This document shows, piece after piece, positions 44,101 to 52,149 of a stretch of 64,000 nucleotides of DNA. The stretch is from contig JADJPQ010000003.1 in the NCBI GenBank assembly GCA_016713175.1, positions 434,001-498,000 on the forward strand. Direction: 5' to 3'. Under the pieces are notes generated by a model. It searched no databases. It worked only from the letters and a program-made list of their open reading frames with translations, and was not told where the DNA came from. This DNA comes from Planctomycetota bacterium (GTDB taxonomy: Bacteria > Planctomycetota > UBA1135 > UBA2386). Made by a program: the position numbers and the translations under genes. Numbering within the stretch: the stretch's first letter is position 1; the number at the start of each line of letters is the position of its first letter.

Positions 44101-44430
44101 GGGCAGGACGATCCGCAGGCTGAGTTCCGCAAAGCCGTGGAGGCGATCGACAAGGCGGTGACGGAGCTCGACGAGAAGCTGTGGGGTCCGAAACCGAAGC
44201 CCGGGATCAACGTCGCCAAGGGGCTGCTGACCGAACTGCAGGAAGCGGCGGGCGCGTTGACGCGGACGCCGGAGAAGCCGAATCCGACGGAGTTGCTGGG
44301 ACTGCAGCGGGCGGCCGGCAAGGCGGATGAAGTCGGGGCGGCGGTGGAGGCGTTCGTCGCCGGGCCGATGGTGACGTTCCGCGCGGCCGTCGAGAAGTCG
44401 GGGTTGTCGCTGCTGCCGGCCGGCAAGTAG
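41113..44430 (+). CDS. Secreted sortilin/BNR-repeat protein
   Basis: A 1105-residue exported protein with a signal peptide (MHRIPFAVVAASAFVL). Residues about 45-750 form two beta-propellers of the VPS10/sortilin type with Asp-box repeats: STDGGVRFTP, TTDAGKTWQKL, TRDGGKSWDKV, STDGGTTWQKL, SDDGGFRWQSV, SPDRGESWTIV, TRDGGQSWASV, TTDFGQTWTSL. A Lys/Ala/Glu-rich stretch (about 805-855) precedes an Ig-like part (QITVEVRDAQGTLIRTFRQP, PGDYEITVKFQGEERRERVR), then a helical tail. Family members are common in planctomycetes and Bacteroidetes and are often annotated as glycosyl hydrolases, but no sialidase active site is visible. Likely a binding or degradative surface protein. Confidence 0.88.
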   Translation: MHRIPFAVVAASAFVLTQEPTPTPPTPADTAAAPAAPTPPPPIDAALLAGLKFRSIGPAVCSGRIGAVAGIPGDPSTIWVGAASGGIWKSTDGGVRFTPVFDDQDCTSIGALAIDPRAPDVVWAGSGEGNPRNSASVGRGVYKTTDAGKTWQKLGLEQTEHVHRIVLHPDDPNTAFVAALGTTWAEREDRGVYRTRDGGKSWDKVLYTNTTTGACSLVMDPRNPQKLFAGMWDHRRWPWTFKSGGPGSGLYRSTDGGTTWQKLGDDDGLPSGELGRSCFAISPSDPRIVYALVESEKSALYRSDDGGFRWQSVNTTEDIAPRPFYFCDIAVDPQDSSRVYNLHMVIDVSTDAGRTFSTLIGWEAHPDHHAIWIDPMEPRRVLIGNDGGVYQSLDRGSSWRFCSNLPLAQFYHVAVDDQVPYNIYGGLQDNGSWRGPSTVWENGGIRNHHWQEVCFGDGFATLPDPLDARQGYAMSQGGELIRFDLRTGQQKSIQPPAPDGVKLRFNWNAAIAQDPQEPGTIWYGSQFLHRSPDRGESWTIVSPDLTTNNPEWQKQDESGGITLDATGAENHCTILTIAPSPVQRGVVWVGTDDGRVQVTRDGGQSWASVEDRIEGLPRNTWCPHIEPSRFDAGTAFAVFDGHRRADWTPYVYRTTDFGQTWTSLATKDIDGYCLVLEQDPIRKDLLFLGTEFGLYVTLDGGASWHRWKHGIPTCSAMAMLVHPKTGDLIVATHGRSLFVLDDMTPLRTLSPELAASKLHLFPIQDAIAWTSKQTGGERFPGQGEFRGETRPRGALLHVLVNADEVKHPDAKAEKARAEAKKAAKKDEPKKDEAKGDTKPAEGDAAAARPKKKEEPKDQITVEVRDAQGTLIRTFRQPVQLGLNRVVWSLQRDGVQAFPSREIQEEPELPPAGREVLPGDYEITVKFQGEERRERVRVLPDPRVEVAMADRLAKDQAQMQRQETMLKVTAATQRFAKARREIELVKTRLSHEPKVKDGQDDPQAEFRKAVEAIDKAVTELDEKLWGPKPKPGINVAKGLLTELQEAAGALTRTPEKPNPTELLGLQRAAGKADEVGAAVEAFVAGPMVTFRAAVEKSGLSLLPAGK

Positions 44431-44435
44431 CGGAG

Positions 44436-46775
44436 TTACGGCGGCCAGGCGACGCCTTCCACGTCGCCACCGAACTCAGTCGCCTGGATCGGCCAGTGCC
44501 ATACGCCGTCCCGACGGGATCCTGTCGGGGACACGATGGCAACCAGGGTGAACTGCGGCGCGGGAGCAGCGGCCCAGCGGATCCAACCATCGGGATCCGT
44601 GCAGTAGACGCCGATGCTCGGGTCGCTCGGGCCCTCGCGAATGCGCACCCATTGGTTTGCCTGGGGCCGACCGGCGACGGTCAGGCGAACTGCGGCAGCG
44701 TTCGTCGGAAAGACCAGACGGAACTCCGCGCTGGCACCACCGACCTGGATCCTCGATTCGTGGAACACGACATCGTTGTGCCGGCTCCTGCTGACCAGGT
44801 AGGTGCCCGGGATCAGGCGAACGCGCAAGCCATCGGCGGATTGGATCGGGTAGTGAAGGCACGCACCTGATTCGAAGTTGCGCAAGAACAGCCGGTCGCC
44901 CGTTCGCAAGTCCTCGCCATGCATCCAGGTCTCGAATCGCGACGGCCAGACTGGCGGATCGAACACGACTTCGGTTTCGAATGCGGTGACCACCGGCACT
45001 TCCAACCGCCCGATCACCGACCAGCCGCTGCCTTCGGACAAGATTGCCCGATAGTTGCCAGGTGGCACGTCGTGCGCAACGAACGTTCCGGTCTTGGACA
45101 GTTCGACCCGCCACGCGGGCCACTCCAATGGTGCCTCGGAACTGGCCGCATCGACCAAGGTCAACCCGCCAGCGCCCGACCAATCACGAATGCGTCCCCG
45201 GATCGTCACCGCGCGATGCAAGACGACCCGGCAGTCACCTTCCGGTGGCACCAGCACGGCCTCGGTGCGATAGCCGAGGGCGCTGCATCGAACATGGTGG
45301 GCTGGCTGGATCGGCACGCGGACCCGGGCAATCCCGGAGGAGTCGGTCTCGGCGGTCGATCGTGCCCCGACACCATTGGTGAACAACGGTGGCCAGCGGG
45401 TCGGATCGTAGTCGGCGATCAGGTCCGCCGTTCGCGCCGAGTCGTCCCCCCACGGCGAGTACAGCACATCGACTCTGGCTTGCGCGACGCCGCGGCCAGT
45501 GGAATCGATCGCGGCGACTTGCACATCGCGGTCGCCGACGCCTCGCCAAGTGTAAATGGTCCCCTCGGGCACGCTCGCAACCTCGAGGTCCGACACGCGC
45601 GCGAACCGGAGCGACCCGGCTGGGCCGAGCCGGAGCCGCAGCCAAGGATGGCGCTTCCACCAGTCCTGGTCCTTGGGCAATACATACAGTCCATTCTCAT
45701 CGGGCGCACAGACACGCCAGACGGTCTCCGGCAACGGCCACCGGGATGTCTGCTCGGCCCAACTGGCTTCGGCCACTTGCTCCTCGCCAACCACAACGCG
45801 CAGGAACCGAGCGCAGCGCTGCAGCGGGATGACCGCATTTTCGACGTTCCACGGCAGTGGTGGCACACCAGCCAGCTCTGCGAGATCCGGCCGCTCGCTT
45901 GGCGGGCTGACTGACAGAATCGCGAAGACCGATGACGACGGAGCGCCCGAGATACTGTGAATCCTGAAACTGCCATCCGCGCCGGACACTCCTCGCCACT
46001 GCAAGGATGTCTCGGAAATCCTGGCTCCGGCAACAGGCGTCCCGTCCGAAGCATCGATGACGATACCGGCAAGCAACGGGCGCCTCGGCTTCATCTCGAG
46101 CAACAGCCGCGTGCCTTCGGCAATGGCGACCTCGGACACAAGCGTCTCGAAGCCAACACCGGAACAAGAGCATTCGTACTCACCATGAGCCGCACCGTTC
46201 AGGCCCAGCCTTCCATCGCCCAACGTCTTGCCGCTCAGCGAGACCTGCATAACGCTGACCGCCCCTTCACGCGGCTCGCTCCATTTCAGCCACACTTCGG
46301 CTCCAGGAACCGGCGCCCGCGTGACCGCATCCACGACGGCGATTTCAACCGTCGTCGTCGGGCGCATGCGAACGATCAGTTCGCCGTTCGCCGGTACTGC
46401 GTCGACGCGGAGTGCCGTCGCCGCAACGCCCGGGGCTTTGACGTTCATCCACGTCACGCCTGGCGGCCAGCCATCGGCGACCGGCAGTTCACAGCGACCC
46501 TCGATCGCCGCCAGCGTCTTCGACTCGCCCTGGGTCAGCCAGATCACTTGCGCATCCCGGACCAAGGCACCGGTCAGGTAGTGCTCGACGCGGCATGAGT
46601 AGGACTGCGGGCGCGTGGCAGCGGCAGTCGGCATCGGTGCGTCGCGCCCCGACATATCGACCTGGGGAACCGCCGTGTCGCCGGGGCGGTCATGCCATGA
46701 CAAGACGCCGATCAGCACGAACAGCGCGATCAGCGCGAGTGCCAGCCAACGGATCCTGGAAAGCGCTGCAGACAT
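44436..46775 (-). CDS. Large secreted/membrane-anchored carboxypeptidase-regulatory-like protein
   Basis: A 779-residue protein. I chose the ATG at 46775 because GAGGAA lies 9 nt upstream; an ATG at 46802 is an alternative. One N-terminal membrane helix (IRWLALALIALFVLIGVLSW) anchors it. The remainder is a string of beta-sandwich domains of the CarboxypepD_reg/Ig type: VVDAVTRAPVPGAEVWLKWS, VIDASDGTPVAGARISETSL, GADGSFRIHSISGA, IRGRIRDWSGAGGLTLVDAA, DVPPGNYRAILSEG, PGTYLVSRSRHNDVVF. No catalytic motif is seen. It is one of three such proteins in the window (others at 47812 and 52150). It ends 6 bp from the convergent BNR gene. Confidence 0.8.
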   Translation of the reverse strand: MSAALSRIRWLALALIALFVLIGVLSWHDRPGDTAVPQVDMSGRDAPMPTAAATRPQSYSCRVEHYLTGALVRDAQVIWLTQGESKTLAAIEGRCELPVADGWPPGVTWMNVKAPGVAATALRVDAVPANGELIVRMRPTTTVEIAVVDAVTRAPVPGAEVWLKWSEPREGAVSVMQVSLSGKTLGDGRLGLNGAAHGEYECSCSGVGFETLVSEVAIAEGTRLLLEMKPRRPLLAGIVIDASDGTPVAGARISETSLQWRGVSGADGSFRIHSISGAPSSSVFAILSVSPPSERPDLAELAGVPPLPWNVENAVIPLQRCARFLRVVVGEEQVAEASWAEQTSRWPLPETVWRVCAPDENGLYVLPKDQDWWKRHPWLRLRLGPAGSLRFARVSDLEVASVPEGTIYTWRGVGDRDVQVAAIDSTGRGVAQARVDVLYSPWGDDSARTADLIADYDPTRWPPLFTNGVGARSTAETDSSGIARVRVPIQPAHHVRCSALGYRTEAVLVPPEGDCRVVLHRAVTIRGRIRDWSGAGGLTLVDAASSEAPLEWPAWRVELSKTGTFVAHDVPPGNYRAILSEGSGWSVIGRLEVPVVTAFETEVVFDPPVWPSRFETWMHGEDLRTGDRLFLRNFESGACLHYPIQSADGLRVRLIPGTYLVSRSRHNDVVFHESRIQVGGASAEFRLVFPTNAAAVRLTVAGRPQANQWVRIREGPSDPSIGVYCTDPDGWIRWAAAPAPQFTLVAIVSPTGSRRDGVWHWPIQATEFGGDVEGVAWPP

Positions 46776-46872
46776 CAGGTCGGGTTCCTCGTCGACCAGC
46801 ATGACGCAACAACCATCGCACCACCAGCGCCACGCCGTGCGTCCGTGCGCGCGCCGGGGCGCCCGATGCGCC

Positions 46873-47601
46873 CTACCCAACCGCGCCGCCGACAGCGAGC
46901 AGCCCGAGGCAGCGCCAGCCCAGCGTCAACAGCCATGTCTGGGCGTCGGTCACCGGCCGGACGATCGCTTCGAGGTCGCGCACCCGGATCGTCTGTCGGA
47001 AGCCATCGAACCAAGGCGCGGAAGTGAACGTGTCGATCGGGGCGCTGGCGTCCACCATGCGGCCCTTGGCGGCATGGTGGCGCGCGTTCTGCAGCACGTA
47101 GCGCAGGGCATTCCGAGTCTCGCGCGGCGACTTCAGGATGTGGTCGTGGTAGCGATCGGCAAACACCTTGCCCTTGCGATGCCACACCTTGTTGAGCTTC
47201 CTGGCGATGCGCACCAGCAGGCCTTGGAGACCTCGGCTCAGCGACCGGCGGTCCTTGGCCTCGACGATCAGATGCAGGTGGTCGTTCAGCACCGCGTAGT
47301 GGCACAGGCGAAATGCACCGGAAGCACCGACGCCGCGGCAACCGGCGACGAACGCTGCCCGTAGCGCGGCGTACTCATCGCACCGTCGCAGACGTGGCAA
47401 TCCCGAGCGCAGCTTGACCGTGACATGCACCGGGAACCGCGGCGCCAGCGCCTTGCGGGTGCGGTGGTCGACACCGGCGTCTGGGCCATTGGGCTTGCGG
47501 CCGGTGCCGGCGCGGCGACCGCCATGCTGCGGCCGGAACGGCAACAGCGGCGCCTCGGACCGACGGCCTCTGCGCTTCGGGTTGTCGGCGACGTTGGCCA
47601 T
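46873..47601 (-). CDS. RAYT-like transposase, copy 2
   Basis: A 242-residue paralogue of the protein at 15761-16549. The core is alike throughout: LCHYAVLNDHLHLIVEA (H108 and H110), the candidate Tyr151 in FADRYHDHIL, LSRGLQGLLVRIARKLNKVW and SAPWFDGFRQTIRVRDLEAI. The N-terminus is shorter and lacks the Lys/Pro/Ala tail of copy 1 but keeps the basic RRAGTGRKPNGP patch. Both metal ligands and tyrosine are intact, so it could be active. It lies between two carboxypeptidase-regulatory-like genes. No flanking inverted repeats or duplicated target are obvious. Confidence 0.85.
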   Translation of the reverse strand: MANVADNPKRRGRRSEAPLLPFRPQHGGRRAGTGRKPNGPDAGVDHRTRKALAPRFPVHVTVKLRSGLPRLRRCDEYAALRAAFVAGCRGVGASGAFRLCHYAVLNDHLHLIVEAKDRRSLSRGLQGLLVRIARKLNKVWHRKGKVFADRYHDHILKSPRETRNALRYVLQNARHHAAKGRMVDASAPIDTFTSAPWFDGFRQTIRVRDLEAIVRPVTDAQTWLLTLGWRCLGLLAVGGAVG

Positions 47602-47811
47602 CTTGACTGCGCACTGTTCTAGGTCCGGCGGGCGATGATGACAAGAACCAGTGCACGATCTCTACAGGCGGAACCGCTGGCCACCCTCCGGTCGCGCCCC
47701 CCCTGGACGCTCGGCAAGGGCGGGTCGGAGCGGGAAGAAGTCGTGAGGGAACGGATGCCGACCTCGCCTCGGCCGCCGCCTCGAGCGCGCGCGCCGACCT
47801 ACCATGTGCGC

Positions 47812-49617
47812 ATGCTGCGTCTCCCCCACTTCGCCTGGCTCTTGCTGACCACCACGCTCGTCGCGCAAGGCCACCAGCCGATCGCCGGTCGCGTGCTGAC
47901 GGCCGAGGGCAAACCCGCGGCTGCCGCCAGCGTGACCCTGGCGTTCAACGATGACCTCGCCCGGGGCCTGCTGCCGCGGCAAACACTCCAGACGACGACC
48001 GATGCTTCGGGACGTTTTCGGATCGATGTGACGCCTGGACTGACGTGGACCGGCTGGGCCATCGCCACCACCGACAGGGACACCATCGCCGTGAGCCGGG
48101 TCACCGAGGGCCTGGCGCCTGGCGTGCGCTGCGACCTCGTGCTCGACCAGACCGCGCGCGCCCGCATGGTCACGGTCGCGCACGCCGACGCGTGGCATCG
48201 CCAGATCGGGCCGTTGACCCTGCAAGTGTCGCCGTGGGCCGAGAACCTCGCCGTCACCGAGCTGCCGCTGCCGGCCAATGGCGAACTGCGTCTGCCACCG
48301 CTGCCGGGCGAACGTCACCACGTCGCCATCGTCGACCGCCACGGCGCGGTGCTGCATGCCACGCAGATCGCCGCCGACGCCACCACGGTGCCGTTGCCGC
48401 CGCCGATGCCGGTCCCGGTCCGCGTCGTCGATCCCGACGGCAGACCCGTCGCCGATGCCGAGATCCTGCACGAGGTCAAACGCTGTGAAGTGCCGTTCGG
48501 AACGTTCCCGCGGCCGGCCTGGTACCGCCGCTTCCGCCACGGCGCCACCACCGACCGCGACGGCATGGCGACCGTGCTGGTGCCGAGCGAGAAGTCGCCG
48601 TTCCAGCATCCCGAGGTCGCCCTGTTCCTGCTGGCCCGCAAGGACGGCTTCGCCGAGTCGATGAGCGGCTGGGACGGCGCGCGGCTCGAGAACAGCGTCG
48701 CCGGCGCCGCCGAAGCCGAACGGCTGCGCTTCGTGCTGGTCAAGGCCTCGCCCTGCCGCGGTCGCGTCGTCGGCGCGCCACCGGGAACCCTGGTCCAGAT
48801 CGTCGCCGAAGCCACGCTGCAGCACGAGGACATGCGTGCGCGCTGGGAACGGGCCTGGACCGTGCCGGTCGCCGCCGACGGCAGCTTCGTCGGTGCCGAT
48901 GTGCCGGCCGAGGCCCGCATCGGCCATGTTGCGGTGGCACGCCCAAGCGCCGCCGACCAGGTTGGCCTGCCGGGGTCGACCGTTTGGTGCCCGGAGCCCA
49001 CGGCGCGCGAACTCACGATCGACCGCCACCGCGACCGCGCGCTCTTGCTGTTCGCGACGCTCGCCAACGGCGACCCGGCCGCCGGCGCCCGCGTGCTGGC
49101 GCTGCCGCTGCTTGAGCCCGCCGACGCCGTCGTGGGCTGGGCCGATCGCGGCAGCGCCGATGCCGGCGGGCGTCTGCCGCTGAGCCTCGGCAGCGGCGAC
49201 TGGCTGGTGTGGATCGGCACCGACGCCGAGGCCGGATGGTTCCTGGTGAACGAGGCCGATCCGGGCCGCACCGAACGTGCGCGCCTCGAACCGCTGGCGG
49301 TCATGCGCGGCAAGGTGCTCGACGCCGCCGGGAAACCCGTCGCCGGTGCGCGACTCGGGCTGGTCTCGTGTCACAGCCAGGGTGAGGCCGCGAAGTCGAC
49401 CCTCGACCGGATGCTCGACCAGGTCGCATTCTGGTACGCGGAGGCCCGGGCCCATCGCGTGCAGACCGACGGCCGCGGCGAGTTCGCGTTGCCGTTCCTG
49501 CGCCGCCCGGCTCTCGGGCTGGTGGCGCAGGCCTGGCGTGACGGCCAGGCGACCGCCGACTTCGCGCTGATCGACGGCACGGCCGTCGATCCGATCGCGA
49601 TCCGAACGGCGAAGTGA
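47812..49617 (+). CDS. Secreted carboxypeptidase-regulatory-like protein
   Basis: A 601-residue exported protein with signal peptide MLRLPHFAWLLLTTTLVAQG from the ATG at 47812. Domains are repeated beta-sandwich modules: IAGRVLTAEGKPAAAASVTL, TDASGRFRIDVTPGLTW, RVVDPDGRPVADAEILHEVK, TDRDGMATVLVPSEKSPF, AVMRGKVLDAAGKPVAGARL, TDGRGEFALPFLRRPALG. The pattern 'G.V.D..GKPVAGA' with 'TD..G.F' two strands later is the CarboxypepD_reg signature. No enzyme domain accompanies it. Likely a surface structural protein. It is convergent with the M20 peptidase gene 4 bp away. Confidence 0.83.
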   Translation: MLRLPHFAWLLLTTTLVAQGHQPIAGRVLTAEGKPAAAASVTLAFNDDLARGLLPRQTLQTTTDASGRFRIDVTPGLTWTGWAIATTDRDTIAVSRVTEGLAPGVRCDLVLDQTARARMVTVAHADAWHRQIGPLTLQVSPWAENLAVTELPLPANGELRLPPLPGERHHVAIVDRHGAVLHATQIAADATTVPLPPPMPVPVRVVDPDGRPVADAEILHEVKRCEVPFGTFPRPAWYRRFRHGATTDRDGMATVLVPSEKSPFQHPEVALFLLARKDGFAESMSGWDGARLENSVAGAAEAERLRFVLVKASPCRGRVVGAPPGTLVQIVAEATLQHEDMRARWERAWTVPVAADGSFVGADVPAEARIGHVAVARPSAADQVGLPGSTVWCPEPTARELTIDRHRDRALLLFATLANGDPAAGARVLALPLLEPADAVVGWADRGSADAGGRLPLSLGSGDWLVWIGTDAEAGWFLVNEADPGRTERARLEPLAVMRGKVLDAAGKPVAGARLGLVSCHSQGEAAKSTLDRMLDQVAFWYAEARAHRVQTDGRGEFALPFLRRPALGLVAQAWRDGQATADFALIDGTAVDPIAIRTAK

Positions 49618-49621
49618 CCGG

Positions 49622-51136
49622 TCAGCGACCGCGCTTCTTGCCCTTCGCCGCCGCCTTCACCGGCTTCTTCTTGCCGATCCTCGCAACCTTCTTCGCCCGC
49701 GCCGGCGCCGCCGCCGTCCGTTCGCGCACCAGATGCTCGGCGAGGATCTGCGCCACACAGCACGTCAGCCGCTTGCCCATCGGCACGTGCAGGAACTCAT
49801 TGGGCCCATGCGCATTGCTCTGCGGCCCGAGCACGCCGGTGATGAAGAACTGCGCCGCCGGGAACTTCTCGCCCAGCATGCCCATGAACGGGATCGTGCC
49901 ACCCTCGCCCATGTAGACGCAGCCCTTGCCGAAGTGCGCCTGCGACGCGCGCTCGGCCGCGAGTTCGAGCCACGACGCCAATTCCGGCGCGTTCCAGCCG
50001 CTGCTCGCTTTCTCGGCCGAGAACGTCACCTTCGCGCCGTACGGCGGCTTGTCGGTCAGCACCTTCTTCAGATGCGCGACGCACGCCTTCGGCTCGGCGG
50101 TCGGCGGGATCCGCAGCGACAACTTCGCAGTCGTGAACGGCCGCAGCACGTTGCCCGCCGCCGACGTCGCCGGCACCCCGTCCATGCCGATGATCTCGAC
50201 GAACGGCCGCCAGGTGCGATTCAGCACCAGCTCGGCCAGTTCCTTCGCCATCGGCTTCATGCCGGGCGACCACGGGAACCGCCGCCACAGCGATTCGCCG
50301 AGCACCTTGCCGGCGACCTTGGCCTGCCGCTGCCGCTGCGCCGGGATCGGCATGTGGAACTCCTTCGGCAGGATCCTGCCGGTCGACGAGTCCTCGAGCC
50401 GACCCAGCAGTTCGCGCAGCACGCGGAACGAACTCGGCACGATGCCGCTGGCGTCGCCACTGTGCACGCCTTCGGTCAGCACCTCGATGCGCACGTCGCC
50501 GCCGGCGAGGCCGCGCAGCGAAGTCGTGCACCACAACTGGTCGTAGTTGCCGCAACCGGAGTCGAGGCAGATCACCAGGCTCGGCGTGCCGATCTTGTCC
50601 TTCAGCGCATCGATGTAGAACGGCAGGTCGTACGAGCCGCTTTCCTCGCACGCCTCGATGATCACGACGCAGCGCGCGTGCTTGCCGCCGGCCTCCTTCA
50701 GCGCGCGGATCGCCGTCAGCGACGCAAACGCCGCATAACCGTCGTCGGCGCCGCCGCGACCGTAGAGCTTGTCGCCCTTGCGCACCGGCTCCCACGGCCC
50801 GAGACCCTCGAACCAGCCGACCATCTCCGGCTGTTTGTCGAGGTGACCATAGAGCAGCACGCAGTCGTCGCCGTCGCCCGGCACTTCCATGTAGATCAGC
50901 GGCGTGCGGCCAGGAAGGCGGTGGACCTCGACCTGCAGACCGTCGATCGGTTGCGCCTTGCACCAGTCGGCGATCAGATCGACCGCCCTGTCCATGTGCC
51001 CGGCTTCGGCCCAGCCCTTGTCGAACGCCGGCGACTTGTTGGGAATCCGGATGTAGTCGACGAGCTGCGGGACGATCGACGACTCCCAGGTCTGATCGAC
51101 GAACGAAGTGAACTTCTGCTGGCTCATGGTCTCCAT
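49622..51136 (-). CDS. M20-family metallopeptidase (dipeptidase-like)
   Basis: A 504-residue M20 peptidase. The two-metal site is complete: H98 and D100 in LLYGHLDKQPE, bridging D131/D132 in GRGGADDGYAAF, the general base E164/E165 in IEACEESGSYD, and the lid/dimer histidine in TEGVHSGDASG. The late QSNAHGPNEFLHV completes the site. The best match by motif is the carnosinase/CNDP-like dipeptidase branch, whose substrates are dipeptides. The ATG at 51136 precedes the family N-terminus; the next ATG is at 51127. The C-terminal about 25 residues are a Lys/Ala-rich tail (KKVARIGKKKPVKAAAKGKK) absent from most M20s. Divergent from the deiodinase-like gene. Confidence 0.92.
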   Translation of the reverse strand: METMSQQKFTSFVDQTWESSIVPQLVDYIRIPNKSPAFDKGWAEAGHMDRAVDLIADWCKAQPIDGLQVEVHRLPGRTPLIYMEVPGDGDDCVLLYGHLDKQPEMVGWFEGLGPWEPVRKGDKLYGRGGADDGYAAFASLTAIRALKEAGGKHARCVVIIEACEESGSYDLPFYIDALKDKIGTPSLVICLDSGCGNYDQLWCTTSLRGLAGGDVRIEVLTEGVHSGDASGIVPSSFRVLRELLGRLEDSSTGRILPKEFHMPIPAQRQRQAKVAGKVLGESLWRRFPWSPGMKPMAKELAELVLNRTWRPFVEIIGMDGVPATSAAGNVLRPFTTAKLSLRIPPTAEPKACVAHLKKVLTDKPPYGAKVTFSAEKASSGWNAPELASWLELAAERASQAHFGKGCVYMGEGGTIPFMGMLGEKFPAAQFFITGVLGPQSNAHGPNEFLHVPMGKRLTCCVAQILAEHLVRERTAAAPARAKKVARIGKKKPVKAAAKGKKRGR

Positions 51137-51276
51137 GGCGAGGAACGGGTCGCGATGGAAGCCGGGCGGCCGGCGGCGCACAAGCGGACTCGGGGGAAAG
51201 CGGCGGAGCATCGTGGCCGGGCGTGGGTACGGGCGCCGAGCCGCCGTATCCTGACGCTCCCTGCCCGGAGCTGCCA

Positions 51277-52146
51277 ATGCGCTCGTTCGTAGTGTCCACG
51301 CTGTTGCTGACGGCCGCGCTGTCCGCCCAGGACCCCGCGCCAGCACGCCGCGACAACGCGGCGATCCTGCGCCAACTGCTCGCCTGGTACGACAAGGATC
51401 AGGACGGCAAGATCACCAAGACCGAATACCCGCGGGGCGAACGCGCGTTCGTCAACCTCGATCGCAATCGCGATGGCGTGATCACCGCCGCCGACTTCAG
51501 GACGCCGCGCGCCCGCGGCGAGCGACGCCAGGCCGCGGCGCCCCAACCGACGACCCCCAAGGTCGGCGACGTCGCCCCCGATTTCGAGCTGCCCATGCTC
51601 GGCATGAACGGGCAGAAGGTGAAGCTGTCGGCGTTCGCTGGCGATCGGCCGGTGGCGCTGATCTTCGGCAGCTACACTTGACCCCCGTTCCGCAGCGCCG
51701 CCGGTCGGCTGCGCAAGATCTTCGCCGAGCATGCGGCAGACGTCGCGTTCTTCCTGGTCTATGTCCGCGAAGCCCACGCCCTGGACAGCGCCTCGCCGAC
51801 CGACTTCGGCCTGGTCGAGGATCCGGTCACCGACGAAGAACGCACCGAGGTCGCCGGCACCTGCGTCGACGAACTGGATCTGCCGATGCCGGCATTGATC
51901 GACAAGATCGACGACAAGGTCGGGCAAGCGTACGGCGGCTGGCCGGATCGGCTGTATCTGGTCGGCAAGGATGGCAAGATCGCCTATGCCGGTCGCCGCG
52001 GGCCGTCGGGTTTTGCGCCGGAGGAGTGGGAGAAGGCGATCGTCGCCGAACTGCAGAAGCTGCGGGCGGCGGCACCGCCACCTCCGGTCGCTCCCAAGGA
52101 CAAGGCCGAACCGCCCTCTGGCGAGCCTGGCAAGCGGGAACGCTGA
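51277..52146 (+). CDS. EF-hand iodothyronine-deiodinase-like selenoprotein (Sec135)
   Basis: I read the TGA at 51679-51681 as selenocysteine, giving 289 residues. A signal peptide starts at the ATG at 51277 (MRSFVVSTLLLTAALSAQ). Two EF-hand loops follow: DKDQDGKITKTE (39-50) and DRNRDGVITAAD (62-73). Then comes a thioredoxin-fold domain: APDFELPMLGMNGQKVKLSA, the active site GSYTU(135)PPFRSA, and VYVREAHALDS (E165, H167). SxTUPPF and the EAH motif are the signature of the iodothyronine deiodinases (human type 1 has SCTUPSF). The frame continues in register to 52146 after TGA. The family's bacterial members are known but their substrate is not; a periplasmic, calcium-responsive redox role is suggested by EF-hands and signal peptide (inference). 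Confidence 0.9.
51691..51713 (+). promoter_or_regulatory. Candidate bacterial SECIS hairpin, deiodinase-like gene
   Basis: CGCAGC (51691-51696) pairs with GCTGCG (51708-51713) around an 11-nt loop that starts with G and lies 16 nt after the TGA. This satisfies the bSECIS distance and G-in-loop rule. The hairpin falls inside coding sequence, as expected in bacteria. Confidence 0.5.
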
Positions 52147-52149
52147 CGT

